From Bradyrhizobium sp. AZCC 1610 (GTDB lineage Bacteria > Pseudomonadota > Alphaproteobacteria > Rhizobiales > Xanthobacteraceae): 64,000 nt of DNA. Every line of letters starts with the position of its first letter. The first letter of the stretch is position 1. The notes under the pieces are model-generated. The model was not told the DNA's origin and ran no database searches. It saw only the letters and a program-made list of their open reading frames with translations. Of this stretch, positions 15,850 through 24,765 are shown piece by piece. The stretch covers positions 62,001-126,000 of the forward strand of contig NZ_JAZHRR010000001.1 of the NCBI RefSeq assembly GCF_036924515.1, read 5' to 3'. The translations under genes were made by a program, and so were the position numbers.

Positions 15850-17243
15850 CCGTGAACACCGACGAGTTGTCAGCACAGCAAATCGCGCAGGCCGTAGCTG
15901 ACCGCAAGCTTTCTGCGCTCGCTGCGACTGAAGCCGCCCTGGCGCGGATCGCCAAACACGATCCCGTGCTAAACTCTTTCACCGACGTCACCGCCGAACG
16001 CGCGCGTGCAAAAGCCCGCGCGGTCGACGCCGTGATCGCCACGGGACAGAAGGTGGGACCGCTCGCCGGTGTGCCGTTCGCAGTGAAGAACCTCTTCGAC
16101 GTAGAAGGCCTTTCCACCCGCGCCGGATCGAAGATCAACCGCGATCTCGCTCCGTCGCCGCGCGACGCCACGCTGATCGAGCGCATGGAGGCGGCTGGCG
16201 CCGTGCTGGTCGGCGCGCTCAACATGGGCGAATACGCCTACGATTTTACGGGCGAGAATGTGCACGACGGCCCGTCGCGCAATCCGCATGATCCGACGCG
16301 GATGACCGGCGGCTCCTCCGGCGGCTCGGGCAGCGCGGTCGGCGGTGCGCTGGTTCCGATCGCGTTGGGATCCGACACCAACGGATCGATCCGGGTGCCG
16401 TCGTCATTCTGCGGCATCTTTGGACTGAAGCCGACCTACGGCCGGCTGTCGCGCGCGCGATCGTTTCCCTTTGTCGCAAGCCTTGATCATCTCGGCCCGT
16501 TCGCGCGCAATGTCGGCGATCTCGCGCTGGCCTATGACGCCATGCAGGGGCCTGATGCCGATGACGCCGCGTGCACCACGCGACCGGTTGAGCCGGTGAC
16601 GCCGCTGCTGGCGCAAGGTATCTCCGGCCTGCGGGTTGCTGTGGCCGGCGGCTATTTCCAGAAGAACGTCTTTCCCGAAGCGGTCGAGGCCGTGTCGCGT
16701 GTCGCGAAAGCGCTCGATGCCACCACAACGATCGAAATTCCCGAGGCCGCCCGCGCCCGCGCCGCGGCTTACGTGATCACAACGACCGAGGGCGCTTCGC
16801 TGCATCTCGATCGCCTGCGCAAGCGTCCGAACGATTTCGATCCGGCGGTGCGCGACCGCCTGATCGCCGGCGCCATGGTTCCGGCGCCGCTGGTCGATCG
16901 CGCCCAAAAATTCCGCCGCTGGTATCGCGCAAAGGTGCTGGAGCTGTTCAGGTCGGTCGACGTGATTATCGCACCGGCCACGCCCTGCACCGCGCCCAAG
17001 CTGGGTCAGATGAATTTCGTGCTCGATGGCGTCGAACTGCCGGTGCGCGCCAATATCGGCATCCACACCCAGCCGATTTCGTTCATCGGCCTGCCCGTGG
17101 TTGCGGTGCCGGTGCCGCTGGAGCCGATGCCGATCGGCGTGCAGATCATCGCAGCACCGTGGCGGGAGGATATCGCGTTGCGGGTTGCGCAAGCGCTGGA
17201 GCGGATGGGTGTCGCGGCCGCGCCGCCGCCGAGAGGATTGTAG
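15846..17243 (+). CDS. atzE: AtzE-type amidase (1-carboxybiuret hydrolase family)
   Basis: The 465-residue amidase-signature enzyme shows the full Ser-cisSer-Lys triad: Lys81 in FAVKNLFD, Ser157 in GGSSGGSG and nucleophile Ser181 in [21 protein letters not shown]. In the cyanuric acid pathway AtzE removes ammonia from 1-carboxybiuret to give 1,3-dicarboxyurea; the related HpxY acts in oxalurate breakdown. The gene is fused by overlap to atzG and followed 2 bp later by an atzH/hpxZ gene. The co-occurrence of an allophanate hydrolase across the GntR gene favours the AtzE role. The true substrate is not proven. Confidence 0.85.
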   Translation: MTVNTDELSAQQIAQAVADRKLSALAATEAALARIAKHDPVLNSFTDVTAERARAKARAVDAVIATGQKVGPLAGVPFAVKNLFDVEGLSTRAGSKINRDLAPSPRDATLIERMEAAGAVLVGALNMGEYAYDFTGENVHDGPSRNPHDPTRMTGGSSGGSGSAVGGALVPIALGSDTNGSIRVPSSFCGIFGLKPTYGRLSRARSFPFVASLDHLGPFARNVGDLALAYDAMQGPDADDAACTTRPVEPVTPLLAQGISGLRVAVAGGYFQKNVFPEAVEAVSRVAKALDATTTIEIPEAARARAAAYVITTTEGASLHLDRLRKRPNDFDPAVRDRLIAGAMVPAPLVDRAQKFRRWYRAKVLELFRSVDVIIAPATPCTAPKLGQMNFVLDGVELPVRANIGIHTQPISFIGLPVVAVPVPLEPMPIGVQIIAAPWREDIALRVAQALERMGVAAAPPPRGL

Positions 17244-17245
17244 CG

Positions 17246-17644
17246 ATGGAGATCGATCTTCCCGACGTGCTGGCCGAAGTGACCGCGCAATTCGCGCGCT
17301 ATGAAAAGGCGCTGGTGTCGAACGACGTGGCCGTGCTCGACGAACTGTTCCGCAACGATCCCCGCACGCTGCGCTATGGCATTGGTGAAAATCTCTACGG
17401 CTATGATGCGATCATGGCGTTCCGCGCCGGGCGCTCGCCGGTCGGGCTGATGCGTCGGACCGACAGGACCGTGATCACGACCTATGGGCGGGATACTGCT
17501 GTCGCCTCGACGCTGTTCTATCGCGATGGCGCACCGGGCCGGGTAGGGCGGCAGATGCAGACCTGGATACGGTTTCCGGAAGGGTGGAAGATCGTCGCCG
17601 CGCACGTCAGCATCATCGATGAGCTGAAGGATCAAGCGACATGA
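17246..17644 (+). CDS. atzH: AtzH/HpxZ-like protein (DUF3225)
   Basis: This 132-residue SnoaL-like protein has [27 protein letters not shown], then [26 protein letters not shown] and [17 protein letters not shown], typical of the DUF3225 family. AtzH hydrolyses 1,3-dicarboxyurea to allophanate; HpxZ is the homologue in oxalurate clusters. The start ATG 17246 is chosen because it lies 2 bp after the amidase stop and begins the conserved domain; the frame is open upstream. Its TGA overlaps the ATG of the GntR gene by 4 bp. Confidence 0.83.
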   Translation: MEIDLPDVLAEVTAQFARYEKALVSNDVAVLDELFRNDPRTLRYGIGENLYGYDAIMAFRAGRSPVGLMRRTDRTVITTYGRDTAVASTLFYRDGAPGRVGRQMQTWIRFPEGWKIVAAHVSIIDELKDQAT

Positions 17645-18375
17645 GCCTGGATGATCCTGCCGCCCGCGCAGCGCAGTCCGGCGCAGAATCCGGGACGGTG
17701 GTTCGCCGCGTCGATCGCCCGTCGGCGCCACACGACAAGGTCACGCGCGCGGAGGAACTGCGGCTGCAGCTTGCCGACGAGATCGTGCGTGGCGTGCTGC
17801 CGCCCGGTTCGGCGCTCGACGAGACCGATATCGCGCGGCGGTTTTCGGTGTCGCGCACGCCGGTCCGCGAAGCGCTGCGGCAACTGGTGGCGAGCGGTCT
17901 GGTCGAAGCCCGCGCCCATCGCGGCGCCGTGGTGGCGCAGCCTTCGCTCGACCGCTTGACCGAAATGTTCGAGGCGATGGCGGAACTGGAAGCGCTGTGC
18001 GCCGGGCTGGCCGCCGAACGTATGCCGCCGGCCGATCGCCAGAAGCTGGAAGCGATCCATGAGGAATTGCGGGTCCTGAGCCATGCCGGCAATCCCGAGC
18101 GCTTTCACGAAGTCAACGAGCGCTTTCACAACGCGATCTATGCCGGCTCGCAGAACGGCTACATCGCCGAGATGACACTGGCGACGCGGGTGCGGGTGCA
18201 GCCGTTCCGCCGCGCCCAGTTCCGCAATCTCGGGCGGCTGGCGAAATCGCACGCCGAACACGACCGCGTCGTGGTAGCGATCATGCGCGGCGACAAGGCG
18301 GGTGCTGCGGCTGCGATGCGCGCGCATATCGAACTGGTGCGCGGGGAATATGAGCTCTACGCGGTGTCGCTGTAG
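17641..18375 (+). CDS. GntR-family (FadR/FCD) transcriptional regulator
   Basis: The 244-residue protein has an N-terminal winged helix ([47 protein letters not shown]) and a C-terminal all-helical FCD ligand domain with His residues suited to metal binding ([26 protein letters not shown]). It ends the atz operon by a 4-bp overlap. A GntR-type palindrome at 20370-20385 upstream of atzF is its likely target, and a weaker word lies in the transporter promoter, so it may sense the imported compound and control both units. Confidence 0.9.
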   Translation: MSLDDPAARAAQSGAESGTVVRRVDRPSAPHDKVTRAEELRLQLADEIVRGVLPPGSALDETDIARRFSVSRTPVREALRQLVASGLVEARAHRGAVVAQPSLDRLTEMFEAMAELEALCAGLAAERMPPADRQKLEAIHEELRVLSHAGNPERFHEVNERFHNAIYAGSQNGYIAEMTLATRVRVQPFRRAQFRNLGRLAKSHAEHDRVVVAIMRGDKAGAAAAMRAHIELVRGEYELYAVSL

Positions 18376-18389
18376 GAATTCTCGCCTTG

Positions 18390-18499
18390 CGTTCCCCGGA
18401 CGCAGCGCAGCACGAAGTGATGCGCTGCTGAGCCGGGGCCCAGAGATGGGTCCCGGCTCTGCGAAGCGTCACTTCGTGCCGCATCGCGTCCGGGACACG
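18390..18499. repeat. Palindromic repeat, family E
   Basis: The element begins GTTCCCCGGACGCAGCGCAG and ends with the inverse GCGTCCGGGACACGG, with inner arms GGGCCCAGAGATGGGTCCC. It lies between the convergent GntR and atzF genes. A relative is at 53095-53221. Confidence 0.85.
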
Positions 18500-18507
18500 G
18501 TGGAGGC

Positions 18508-20316
18508 TCACACCCCCGCCTTTTCCGCCATGAACGCGCGCCAGCCGCCGTAAGCCGAAATATCACGAGCGCCTTCGATCGCCACGAGTTCGACGACAAA
18601 ACCCTTCACGCCGCGCCCATCTTCCAGCCGTATCGTGCCGATCCCGAGCGGCGGCGGGATCGCGGCGACGAAATTGCCGAACGCTGCCGCCGACAATGCC
18701 CATAGCTCCAGCTCGATCGAATGTCCCGCGCCGGCGTCCACGCGCAGCATGCCGGGCTTCGGCGGCGTGGTGTCGAGCGCATAGAGCTTGTAGTCCGGCG
18801 CGGTCGTTGTCGCCTCGATCAGGCGTCCGCCGAGCGTCTGCAGTTCGCCGTTGAGCGCCATGCCGGAGAGATGCGCGCCGACCACGGCGATGGCGATTTC
18901 GTCGCCGACGACCGCTGCCGGTAACGGAGCGAGCACGGGCTGCGTCAGGCCCTTGGCTCCCATCTTCAGTTTGGTATCGGCGTGAAACACCCGGCCAATG
19001 CTGGCGAGCGCTGCGTCGCGGCCCGCAGGCGCCAGCAGCGTGATGCCGAACGGGACGCCGTCGGCGCGCATCGCGGCCGGCAATGCGAGGCCGCAGAGAT
19101 CGAGCAGATTGACAAAATTGGTATAGGTGCCGAGCCTGGAGTTGAACTCGATCGGATTGGCCAGCACCTGCGCGGTCGAATAGGCGGTCGGCGCCGTCGG
19201 CAGCACCATCGCGTCGAAATTGGCGAAGCTGCGCTCGGCGACGCGGCGCAGTGCCTGCAGCCGATAGAGCGAGGCGAATGTGTCGGCTGCGGTCAGCCGC
19301 GCGCCGGCGGCCGTAATCTCGCGCGTCACCGGATGGATCGAATCCGGTGAGGATGCCAGCAGGTCGCGGATGACAAGATAACGTTCGGCGACCCACGGGC
19401 CCTCGTAGAGCAGCCGCGCGGTCTCATAAAACGGCTCCAGATCGAATTCGACCAGCGTAGCGCCAAGCGCTGTCCAGCGTTCACGCGCCTCGCCATAGGC
19501 CTTCTCCGCGGCGCGGTCGCCGAAGAAGATCAATTGGCCGTTGCGCGGCACGCCGAGCCGGAGTTTTTCGGGAAAGGCGGACATCTTCTCCAGCGGCCGG
19601 TCGCGCGAGAACGGATCGGCGCGATCGGGTCCCGCCATCGCCGCCAGCGCGGTCATCGCGTCGTCGACGGTGAGCGAGAACACCGAAATGCAGTCCAGCG
19701 TCCGGCACGCCGGCACCAGCCCGGCGTTGGAGATCAGCCCGAGGCTCGGCTTCAGCCCGACGATGTTGTTGAGCATCGCCGGCACGCGGCCTGAACCCGC
19801 GGTGTCGGTGCCGAGTGCCAGCGGCACCAGGCCGGCGGAAACCGCGACCGCCGATCCCGAGCTCGATCCGCCCGGAATCAAATCAGCGCGGATCGGATTG
19901 ACGGGGATGCCGTAGGGCGAGCGGACCCCGACCAGGCCGGTCGCGAACTGGTCGAGATTGGTCTTGCCGATGATGATGGCGCCGGCCGCCCGCAGCTTTG
20001 CAACCGCCGTCGAATCCTGCGCGGGCGAATAGGAGAATGCCGGGCAGGCCGCCGTGGTCGTCATGCCCTGCGCGTCGATATTGTCCTTGATGGCAACCGG
20101 CACGCCGTACAGGGGAAGCGACGCCGCGTCCTTCGAGGCGAGCGCTTCGGCGTCCGCCAGTGCGTCCTTCTCGTCGCGCAGGCTGATGAATACGGCGGGA
20201 TCGTTATGGGCGCGGATGCGCTGATAGCTGCGCGCTATCGTTTGCGCTGGGGTCATGGTCGCGGCGCGATGCGCGGCGACGATGGCGGCAACGGTTTCAG
20301 GCGCATCAGACCCCAT
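18508..20316 (-). CDS. atzF: Allophanate hydrolase
   Basis: The 602-residue enzyme has an N-terminal amidase-signature domain (Lys in PVAIKDNIDAQG, GGSSSGSAVAV, nucleophile Ser in TDTAGSGRVPA) and the C-terminal allophanate-hydrolase domain from about residue 470 (AIAVVGAHLSGMALNGELQTLGG...YALDTTPPKPGMLRV). It converts allophanate to two ammonia and two CO2. ATG 20316 is preferred over TTG 20325 because GGAG lies 11 nt upstream. It converges on the atz operon and probably completes the same pathway. A GntR-type operator lies about 55 bp upstream of the start. Confidence 0.92.
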   Translation of the reverse strand: MGSDAPETVAAIVAAHRAATMTPAQTIARSYQRIRAHNDPAVFISLRDEKDALADAEALASKDAASLPLYGVPVAIKDNIDAQGMTTTAACPAFSYSPAQDSTAVAKLRAAGAIIIGKTNLDQFATGLVGVRSPYGIPVNPIRADLIPGGSSSGSAVAVSAGLVPLALGTDTAGSGRVPAMLNNIVGLKPSLGLISNAGLVPACRTLDCISVFSLTVDDAMTALAAMAGPDRADPFSRDRPLEKMSAFPEKLRLGVPRNGQLIFFGDRAAEKAYGEARERWTALGATLVEFDLEPFYETARLLYEGPWVAERYLVIRDLLASSPDSIHPVTREITAAGARLTAADTFASLYRLQALRRVAERSFANFDAMVLPTAPTAYSTAQVLANPIEFNSRLGTYTNFVNLLDLCGLALPAAMRADGVPFGITLLAPAGRDAALASIGRVFHADTKLKMGAKGLTQPVLAPLPAAVVGDEIAIAVVGAHLSGMALNGELQTLGGRLIEATTTAPDYKLYALDTTPPKPGMLRVDAGAGHSIELELWALSAAAFGNFVAAIPPPLGIGTIRLEDGRGVKGFVVELVAIEGARDISAYGGWRAFMAEKAGV

Positions 20317-20369
20317 GGCGGGCAAAACTCCAGCGAGCGAAGGTTACCGGGAATGAAGCAAGCGATGTG

Positions 20370-20385
20370 CCATTGTGTACAATGG
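20370..20385. promoter_or_regulatory. GntR-type operator upstream of atzF
   Basis: CCATTGTGTACAATGG is a perfect dyad (7-bp arms, 2-bp centre) containing the TTGTnnACAA core typical of FadR/VanR-subfamily regulators. It lies 54 bp upstream of the atzF ATG and suits the GntR protein encoded at 17641-18375. Confidence 0.68.
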
Positions 20386-20525
20386 TTGGATGGAGGCGAC
20401 CATGAAAGATAGGTTCGTAGTATCAGGTATTTAGGATGCGAGCGTGCCCGCTCTGCGGGCCTGGCGCGGCCGAGCGATTGCATAAAATTTAGGCGAAAAG
20501 ACCCATGGCGAGGCGACGGCTGCGA

Positions 20526-21044
20526 TCAGGTGAACGCGGAAAGGATTTGCAGAAGCCGCTCCCGGTTTTCCTTGCCGATTTTATCGGCCACATGGCGCTC
20601 ATGTTCGGCGGCGAGCCGCCTGAACTGTGCCAGCGCGGTCCTGCCGCGCGCGGTCAGGTGCAAGGCGTGGGAGCGCCGGTCGGTGGCCGACCTGAGGCGG
20701 CTGACCAGTTCCCGCTGTTCGAGACTGTCCAACAGATGCACCAGCCTGGCGCGCTCGATCCCGAGCCGCTTGGCCACCGCCATCTGGCTCAGCCCCGGGT
20801 TGGCGCCGATCACGGTCATCACCGAATACTGCGTCGGGCGGATGTCGACGGCGGCCAGCGTGCGGATGAAATCCTGAAAAATCCAGATCTGGAAGCGCCG
20901 CACCGCATAACCGGCGTGGCCCGCCAGCGCATCGAGGCCGATGTCGAGATCGCCGGCATCGGGGCGCGAACCGCCGTTGACGGTCCGCCTCCGGCCGCGA
21001 GGCACCGGCGTCTCTGCTCGCGATTTGGCTGCCCGGTTCGACAC
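20526..21044 (-). CDS. MarR-family regulator next to feruloyl-CoA synthetase
   Basis: The product is 172 residues from GTG 21044, chosen for the GGAGAG seven bases upstream; the frame is open to 21119. The winged-helix core includes DIRPTQYSVMTVIGANPGLSQMAVAKRLGIERARLVHLLDSLEQRELVSRLRSATDRRSHALHLTARG. It is divergent from fcs, and two overlapping palindromes lie in the gap between them. In related bacteria MarR proteins beside hydroxycinnamoyl-CoA ligases are released from DNA by the CoA thioester product; that mechanism is inferred here. Confidence 0.88.
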   Translation of the reverse strand: MSNRAAKSRAETPVPRGRRRTVNGGSRPDAGDLDIGLDALAGHAGYAVRRFQIWIFQDFIRTLAAVDIRPTQYSVMTVIGANPGLSQMAVAKRLGIERARLVHLLDSLEQRELVSRLRSATDRRSHALHLTARGRTALAQFRRLAAEHERHVADKIGKENRERLLQILSAFT

Positions 21045-21099
21045 GTGGATGCTCTCCGTCGTCGTGTTCCTTCTAACGCGTCGCGGGCCCAAGGGGAAG

Positions 21100-21126
21100 A
21101 TTGTTGTTGACGACAACAATTGTTGT
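21100..21126. promoter_or_regulatory. Overlapping palindromes between marR and fcs
   Basis: ATTGTTGT-TGACG-ACAACAAT spans 21100-21120 with perfect 8-bp arms, and ACAACAATTGTTGT at 21113-21126 is a perfect 14-bp palindrome sharing its right arm. The position between divergent starts suggests a MarR operator controlling both genes. Confidence 0.68.
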
Positions 21127-21213
21127 GCTCAACATTAGGGCCAAGCAGCCCTTTGAGCTGCAGGCCGGCACGACGCACGGCAATCCCGAACGGTTCGGGT
21201 GAGGAGGAAACCC

Positions 21214-23064
21214 ATGACCATCGCCGCCACCAGCGGTGACCTGTTCGCGACGCCCGCGATTGTCGCCGACCGCCGCGCCGACGGCAGCATTTTGGTGAAG
21301 TCGACCGTGCCGCTACAGCCGGGTACGCGTTGCATCGGCGACTGGCTGGAGCATTGGGCGCGGCAGGCGCCGGACCGGATCTTTCTTGCGGATCGCGCCG
21401 CCGCTGATGCGCCGTGGTCAACCGTCACCTACAAGGCCGCGTTGAAGCAGGTGCGCGCGAGCGCCGCGTGGATACTCGCACAAGCCCTGAGCGCAGAGCG
21501 GCCGCTGGTGATCCTGTCCGACAACAGCGTCGAGCATGCGCTGTTCGCGCTCGCGGCCCAGCACGTGGGCGTGCCATCGGCCGCCATCTCGCCGGCCTAT
21601 TCGCTGATGTCGAAAGACTTCGACAAGCTCAGGAGCATGGTCGAACTGCTCGGGCCCGGCGCGATCTATGTTTCCGCCACAAAACCATTCGCGGCGGCGC
21701 TGGCGGCGATCCAGCCGTTGCATTCGGCCGCGATCGTCAGCGGCAGCGCCGGGGACACCGACGCCATCTCGTTTCGCAACATCGCGGCCACGCCGGAAAC
21801 GCCTGATGTCGAAAAGGCATTTGGCGCGATCACGCCCGATACGATCGCAAAATTCCTGTTCACGTCAGGCTCGACCGGCACGCCAAAGGCCGTCATCAAC
21901 ACCCAGCGCATGCTGACTTCGAGCCAGCAGGCCAAGGCGCAGACCTGGACGTTCCTCGGAGATATCGGCGAGAAGCTCGTAATCCTCGACTGGCTGCCGT
22001 GGAGCCACACCTTCGGCGCCAACCACAATTTCAATCTGGTGCTGCGCAACGGCGGCACGCTCTATGTCGACGGCGGAAAGCCGGCGCCCGGGCTGTTTGC
22101 GACGTCGCTCGCCAATCTGCGCAGCGTGATGCCGACGGTCTATTTCAACGTGCCGCGCGGTTTTGATATGCTGATCGCAGCGCTGCGCGGCGATGACGAG
22201 TTGCGGCAGAAATTCTTCGGCGAAGTGAAGTTCGCGTTCTACGCCGGCGCTGCGCTACCGCAAAATCTCTGGGATGCGCTGGAAGAGCTCTCGATCAAGA
22301 CCGTCGGCCGCGCGATGCCGATGGTGTCGGCCTGGGGCTCGACCGAGACGTCGCCTTTGGCGACGGACTGCCATTTCCAGGCTAAACGCTCCGGCAATAT
22401 CGGCGTGCCGATCCCGGGGACCGAGTTGAAGCTGGTGCCGTCGGGCGACAAGCTGGAGGTGCGTGTGCGCGGCCCGAACGTTACGCCCGGCTACTGGAAG
22501 GCGCCGGAATTGACCGCGCAGGCGTTCGACGATGAAGGTTTCTATCTGATCGGCGATGCCGTGACCTTTGCCGATCCGACGCATCCCGAACTAGGGCTGT
22601 TCTTCGACGGCCGCGTCGCCGAAGACTTCAAGCTCAATTCTGGCACCTGGGTCAGTGTCGGTACCCTGCGTGTCGCGGGCATCGCCGCGCTGGCACCGCT
22701 GGCGCAGGACATCGTCGTCACCGGCCATGACGGCGACGAGGTCCGTTTTCTCGTGTTTCCGAACATCGCGGCCTGCCGGGCGCATGCCGGTCTGCCCGAC
22801 AGCGCCGACGCGAACGACGTGATTGGCCATGACAAGGTCCGCAGTGCGGTCGCGCTGGGCCTTGCAAGACTGAAGGCGCAGAGCGGCCACTCGTCCGGTC
22901 ACGCCACGCGTGCATTGCTGCTGGCGGAGCCGGCCTCGGTCGACGGCGGCGAGATCACCGACAAGGGCTACATCAACCAGCGCGCGGTGCTGACACGGCG
23001 CGCGGGCGCGGTGGCAACGCTGGACGACGATTCGTCGGCCGAATGGATCGGCTGCGCCGGCTGA
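21214..23064 (+). CDS. fcs: Feruloyl-CoA synthetase (ANL superfamily ligase)
   Basis: The 616-residue acyl-adenylate-forming enzyme has the P-loop-like motif FLFTSGSTGTPKAVINTQ, the ILDWLPWSHTFGANHNFNLVLRNGG segment seen in feruloyl-CoA synthetases, SAWGSTETSPLAT and GLFFDGRVAEDFKLNSGTWVSVGTLR. It activates ferulate or related hydroxycinnamates to CoA thioesters. ATG 21214 follows GGAGGAAA; the GTG at 21199 is discounted. The last 67 bp of the gene occur again at 24131-24197 beyond a 1.07-kb insertion, so the present 3' end may have been brought in by the insert. No hydratase-lyase (ech) or vanillin dehydrogenase gene is in the window. Confidence 0.88.
   Translation: MTIAATSGDLFATPAIVADRRADGSILVKSTVPLQPGTRCIGDWLEHWARQAPDRIFLADRAAADAPWSTVTYKAALKQVRASAAWILAQALSAERPLVILSDNSVEHALFALAAQHVGVPSAAISPAYSLMSKDFDKLRSMVELLGPGAIYVSATKPFAAALAAIQPLHSAAIVSGSAGDTDAISFRNIAATPETPDVEKAFGAITPDTIAKFLFTSGSTGTPKAVINTQRMLTSSQQAKAQTWTFLGDIGEKLVILDWLPWSHTFGANHNFNLVLRNGGTLYVDGGKPAPGLFATSLANLRSVMPTVYFNVPRGFDMLIAALRGDDELRQKFFGEVKFAFYAGAALPQNLWDALEELSIKTVGRAMPMVSAWGSTETSPLATDCHFQAKRSGNIGVPIPGTELKLVPSGDKLEVRVRGPNVTPGYWKAPELTAQAFDDEGFYLIGDAVTFADPTHPELGLFFDGRVAEDFKLNSGTWVSVGTLRVAGIAALAPLAQDIVVTGHDGDEVRFLVFPNIAACRAHAGLPDSADANDVIGHDKVRSAVALGLARLKAQSGHSSGHATRALLLAEPASVDGGEITDKGYINQRAVLTRRAGAVATLDDDSSAEWIGCAG
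22998..23064 (+). repeat. Copy 1 of the duplicated fcs 3' end
   Basis: This is the terminal 67 bp of the intact fcs gene. It aligns without gaps to 24131-24197 with three mismatches (23028, 23032, 23054); the first 30 bp are identical. Similarity stops at the stop codon. Confidence 0.93.
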
Positions 23065-24130
23065 ACCTAAATGGGTTCATCGCTCTCATTTTGGATTATC
23101 CAGTTGAGATTGAAACTCTGTTTAGCTTTGAACAGGTCCAAACTCATCAGCTTATAAGTACGCCTACTAGGCGGTTTGTTAGGGTGCCCATATACAATTG
23201 AGTATTCCACACTACCGATTCCCCTGCTGTCAAACGCTGCATACTGCTTCTTAGAAAAACCTGAACCTGGGAATAAAGTAACCTCGCCATCTTTGGGAAT
23301 GATGGCAGTCATTCCATGGGATTTGACGACGTTACCAAACATTACGACGTCAAATCTCTCAATTAAGAATTTCACCGGAGCGCCCGAGGCATTTCTCAAG
23401 ACTAGCCGAGTCTCGAGGGTGTTTTGTGTGTTTCGTAAATCCAAACTTGGCTGCACTCGCTCCAGTGCAAGACCATGCGCATATTCAATTTCGCTCTCGT
23501 TTTCTTTCGCGTTGCTTGTGGTCGCCGCTCCGCGCTGGTCTTTTCGCCTAATCCAATTGAAGCAAAACCCAACGGCCACTCCGCACATGAACCCAACAAA
23601 AATTAGATAATTTGGGTTTGCGCCAAGACTGATGATCCAATCCACAGCGCTCTCGAACTTTGCGCTTGGACGTTCATAGAACCCCTTTTCTTTGGCCCAT
23701 TCCGAAAAAAAACTGCCGACGACCGGAACGATCACAGCGGCAGTCAATCCGGCCCCAATGAGCTTAGGTAGGCGGAGCATTGAAAATATCTCTTTTACTT
23801 GGACCGAGAATAAACAACAAAGCTGTTTCCCTCGACCGCTAAGGCAGGTGAATGGCGCCGCCGGGTGCCGGGAAGAGACTCGTTACAGTCGTGACGATAT
23901 TCCAACTTTGTTGTAGCGGAAACTACTCTTTGAATCTTCCGTGCATCGCGCAGCTCATCGATAGGGCAGCTCACTGCCGCGCCGTGTGGGTGAATACGGA
24001 TGCGAGAGACGGCGACCGGGGCTCAGCGCAGCTGCTTGTCCAGTCACGGCGCCGAGATTCTCGGGCAGCCGCGCGTAGTAGGTCGATCAGAATTTGCCGT
24101 CCTTCTATAGGTGGGCAGCAGCCGTCGTTC
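23065..24130. other. Small cargo insertion behind fcs
   Basis: This 1,066-bp segment lies between the two copies of the fcs 3' end. It has a distinctly lower GC content over the 23067-23780 gene than its surroundings. The 350 bp from 23781 to 24130 hold no convincing gene; a 103-codon frame at 23852-24163 reads on into the repeat and has no recognisable features. No integrase, transposase or terminal inverted repeat was found. Confidence 0.7.
23067..23780 (-). CDS. Unknown two-helix membrane protein in the fcs insertion
   Basis: This 237-residue protein has two hydrophobic segments: residues 5-27 (PKLIGAGLTAAVIVPVVGSFF) and about 53-77 (NPNYLIFVGFMCGVAVGFCFNWI). A cytoplasmic part of about 155 residues follows, with a beta-rich stretch (LDLRNTQNTLETRLVLRNASGAPVKFLIERFDVVMFG) and an end rich in aromatic residues. 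I do not recognise the family. Base composition and codon choice (AAT, TTT, AAA, ATA-poor but A/T-rich third positions) differ from the neighbours and indicate transfer. Its stop lies only 2 bp past the end of fcs, in convergent orientation. A short membrane-anchored accessory or defence-type protein is possible but unproven. Confidence 0.65.
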   Translation of the reverse strand: MLRLPKLIGAGLTAAVIVPVVGSFFSEWAKEKGFYERPSAKFESAVDWIISLGANPNYLIFVGFMCGVAVGFCFNWIRRKDQRGAATTSNAKENESEIEYAHGLALERVQPSLDLRNTQNTLETRLVLRNASGAPVKFLIERFDVVMFGNVVKSHGMTAIIPKDGEVTLFPGSGFSKKQYAAFDSRGIGSVEYSIVYGHPNKPPSRRTYKLMSLDLFKAKQSFNLNWIIQNESDEPI

Positions 24131-24197
24131 GCGCGCGGGCGCGGTGGCAACGCTGGACGATGATGCGTCGGCCGAATGGATCGGCTTCGCCGGCTGA
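24131..24197 (+). pseudogene. Copy 2 of the fcs 3' end (fragment)
   Basis: This orphan piece encodes the last 21 residues of fcs and its TGA, with the frame preserved, but no start. It ends 14 bp before the convergent MarR gene, so it is probably the original end of fcs, displaced by the insertion. Confidence 0.88.
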
Positions 24198-24211
24198 GAC
24201 CTGCCTGCGCC

Positions 24212-24721
24212 TCAAAATCCGTTCTTGTGCGCTTCGACCAGCCGCACCAGCATCTGGAGAAAGGCGGCCTGTTCGGGCTTGCTGAGCGCGGAAAGCGTCT
24301 GCGCGTTGAAACGCTCGCCGAGCCGGCTGGCCTCGTCGGCGCGCCTCTCGCCCGCCGCGCTGAGGCTGAGTTCGACCGCCCGCCGGTCCCGCACGGACCG
24401 CTTGCGCTTGAGAATGCCGGTCTCCTCCATCCGCGACAGGATCTTCACCAAATTGGGCAATTGCATTTTCAGCACGGCGGCAAGCTCGCTCTGCGTCACC
24501 GTCTTGTTGTCGCGGACGGTGACGAGGATGGCGTATTCGAGCGGCGAAAGTTTTAGCGCTTCGAAATAGGGATAAAACGCCTCGAAATTCTGCAACTGCA
24601 GGATCCGGATCATGAATCCCGGGGTCTGCTGGAGCGCGGTGAGGTCCAGCTCCCGATCCGCCTCGGCCGGTCTGGTTGCCCCGTTGCCCTTGCGCGTCGA
24701 AACTTTGGCGATTCTTCCCAT
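24212..24721 (-). CDS. MarR-family regulator of an aromatic-acid binding protein gene
   Basis: The 169-residue protein starts at ATG 24721 (MGRIAKVSTRKG); a TTG at 24763 in the same frame is less likely because it overlaps the palindromic operator region. The winged helix comprises LKLSPLEYAILVTVRDNKTVTQSELAAVLKMQLPNLVKILSRMEETGILKRKRSVRDRRAVELSLSAAG. It is divergent from the binding protein gene at 24832, and a perfect 19-bp palindrome lies between them. It resembles regulators of phenylpropanoid uptake and activation; the inducer is not evident. Confidence 0.87.
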   Translation of the reverse strand: MGRIAKVSTRKGNGATRPAEADRELDLTALQQTPGFMIRILQLQNFEAFYPYFEALKLSPLEYAILVTVRDNKTVTQSELAAVLKMQLPNLVKILSRMEETGILKRKRSVRDRRAVELSLSAAGERRADEASRLGERFNAQTLSALSKPEQAAFLQMLVRLVEAHKNGF

Positions 24722-24765
24722 GGCAATAGCTCGCACGCCATCACATGAATTGACAATCCTCAAAA

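Noticed and set aside
23065..24130. Degenerate integrase in the 350 bp upstream of the second fcs end
   Set aside because: Both strands were read for tyrosine or serine recombinase motifs and none was convincing.
23852..24163. 103-codon frame in the fcs insertion
   Set aside because: It runs into the repeated fcs end in a different frame, has no ribosome site and no recognisable features.
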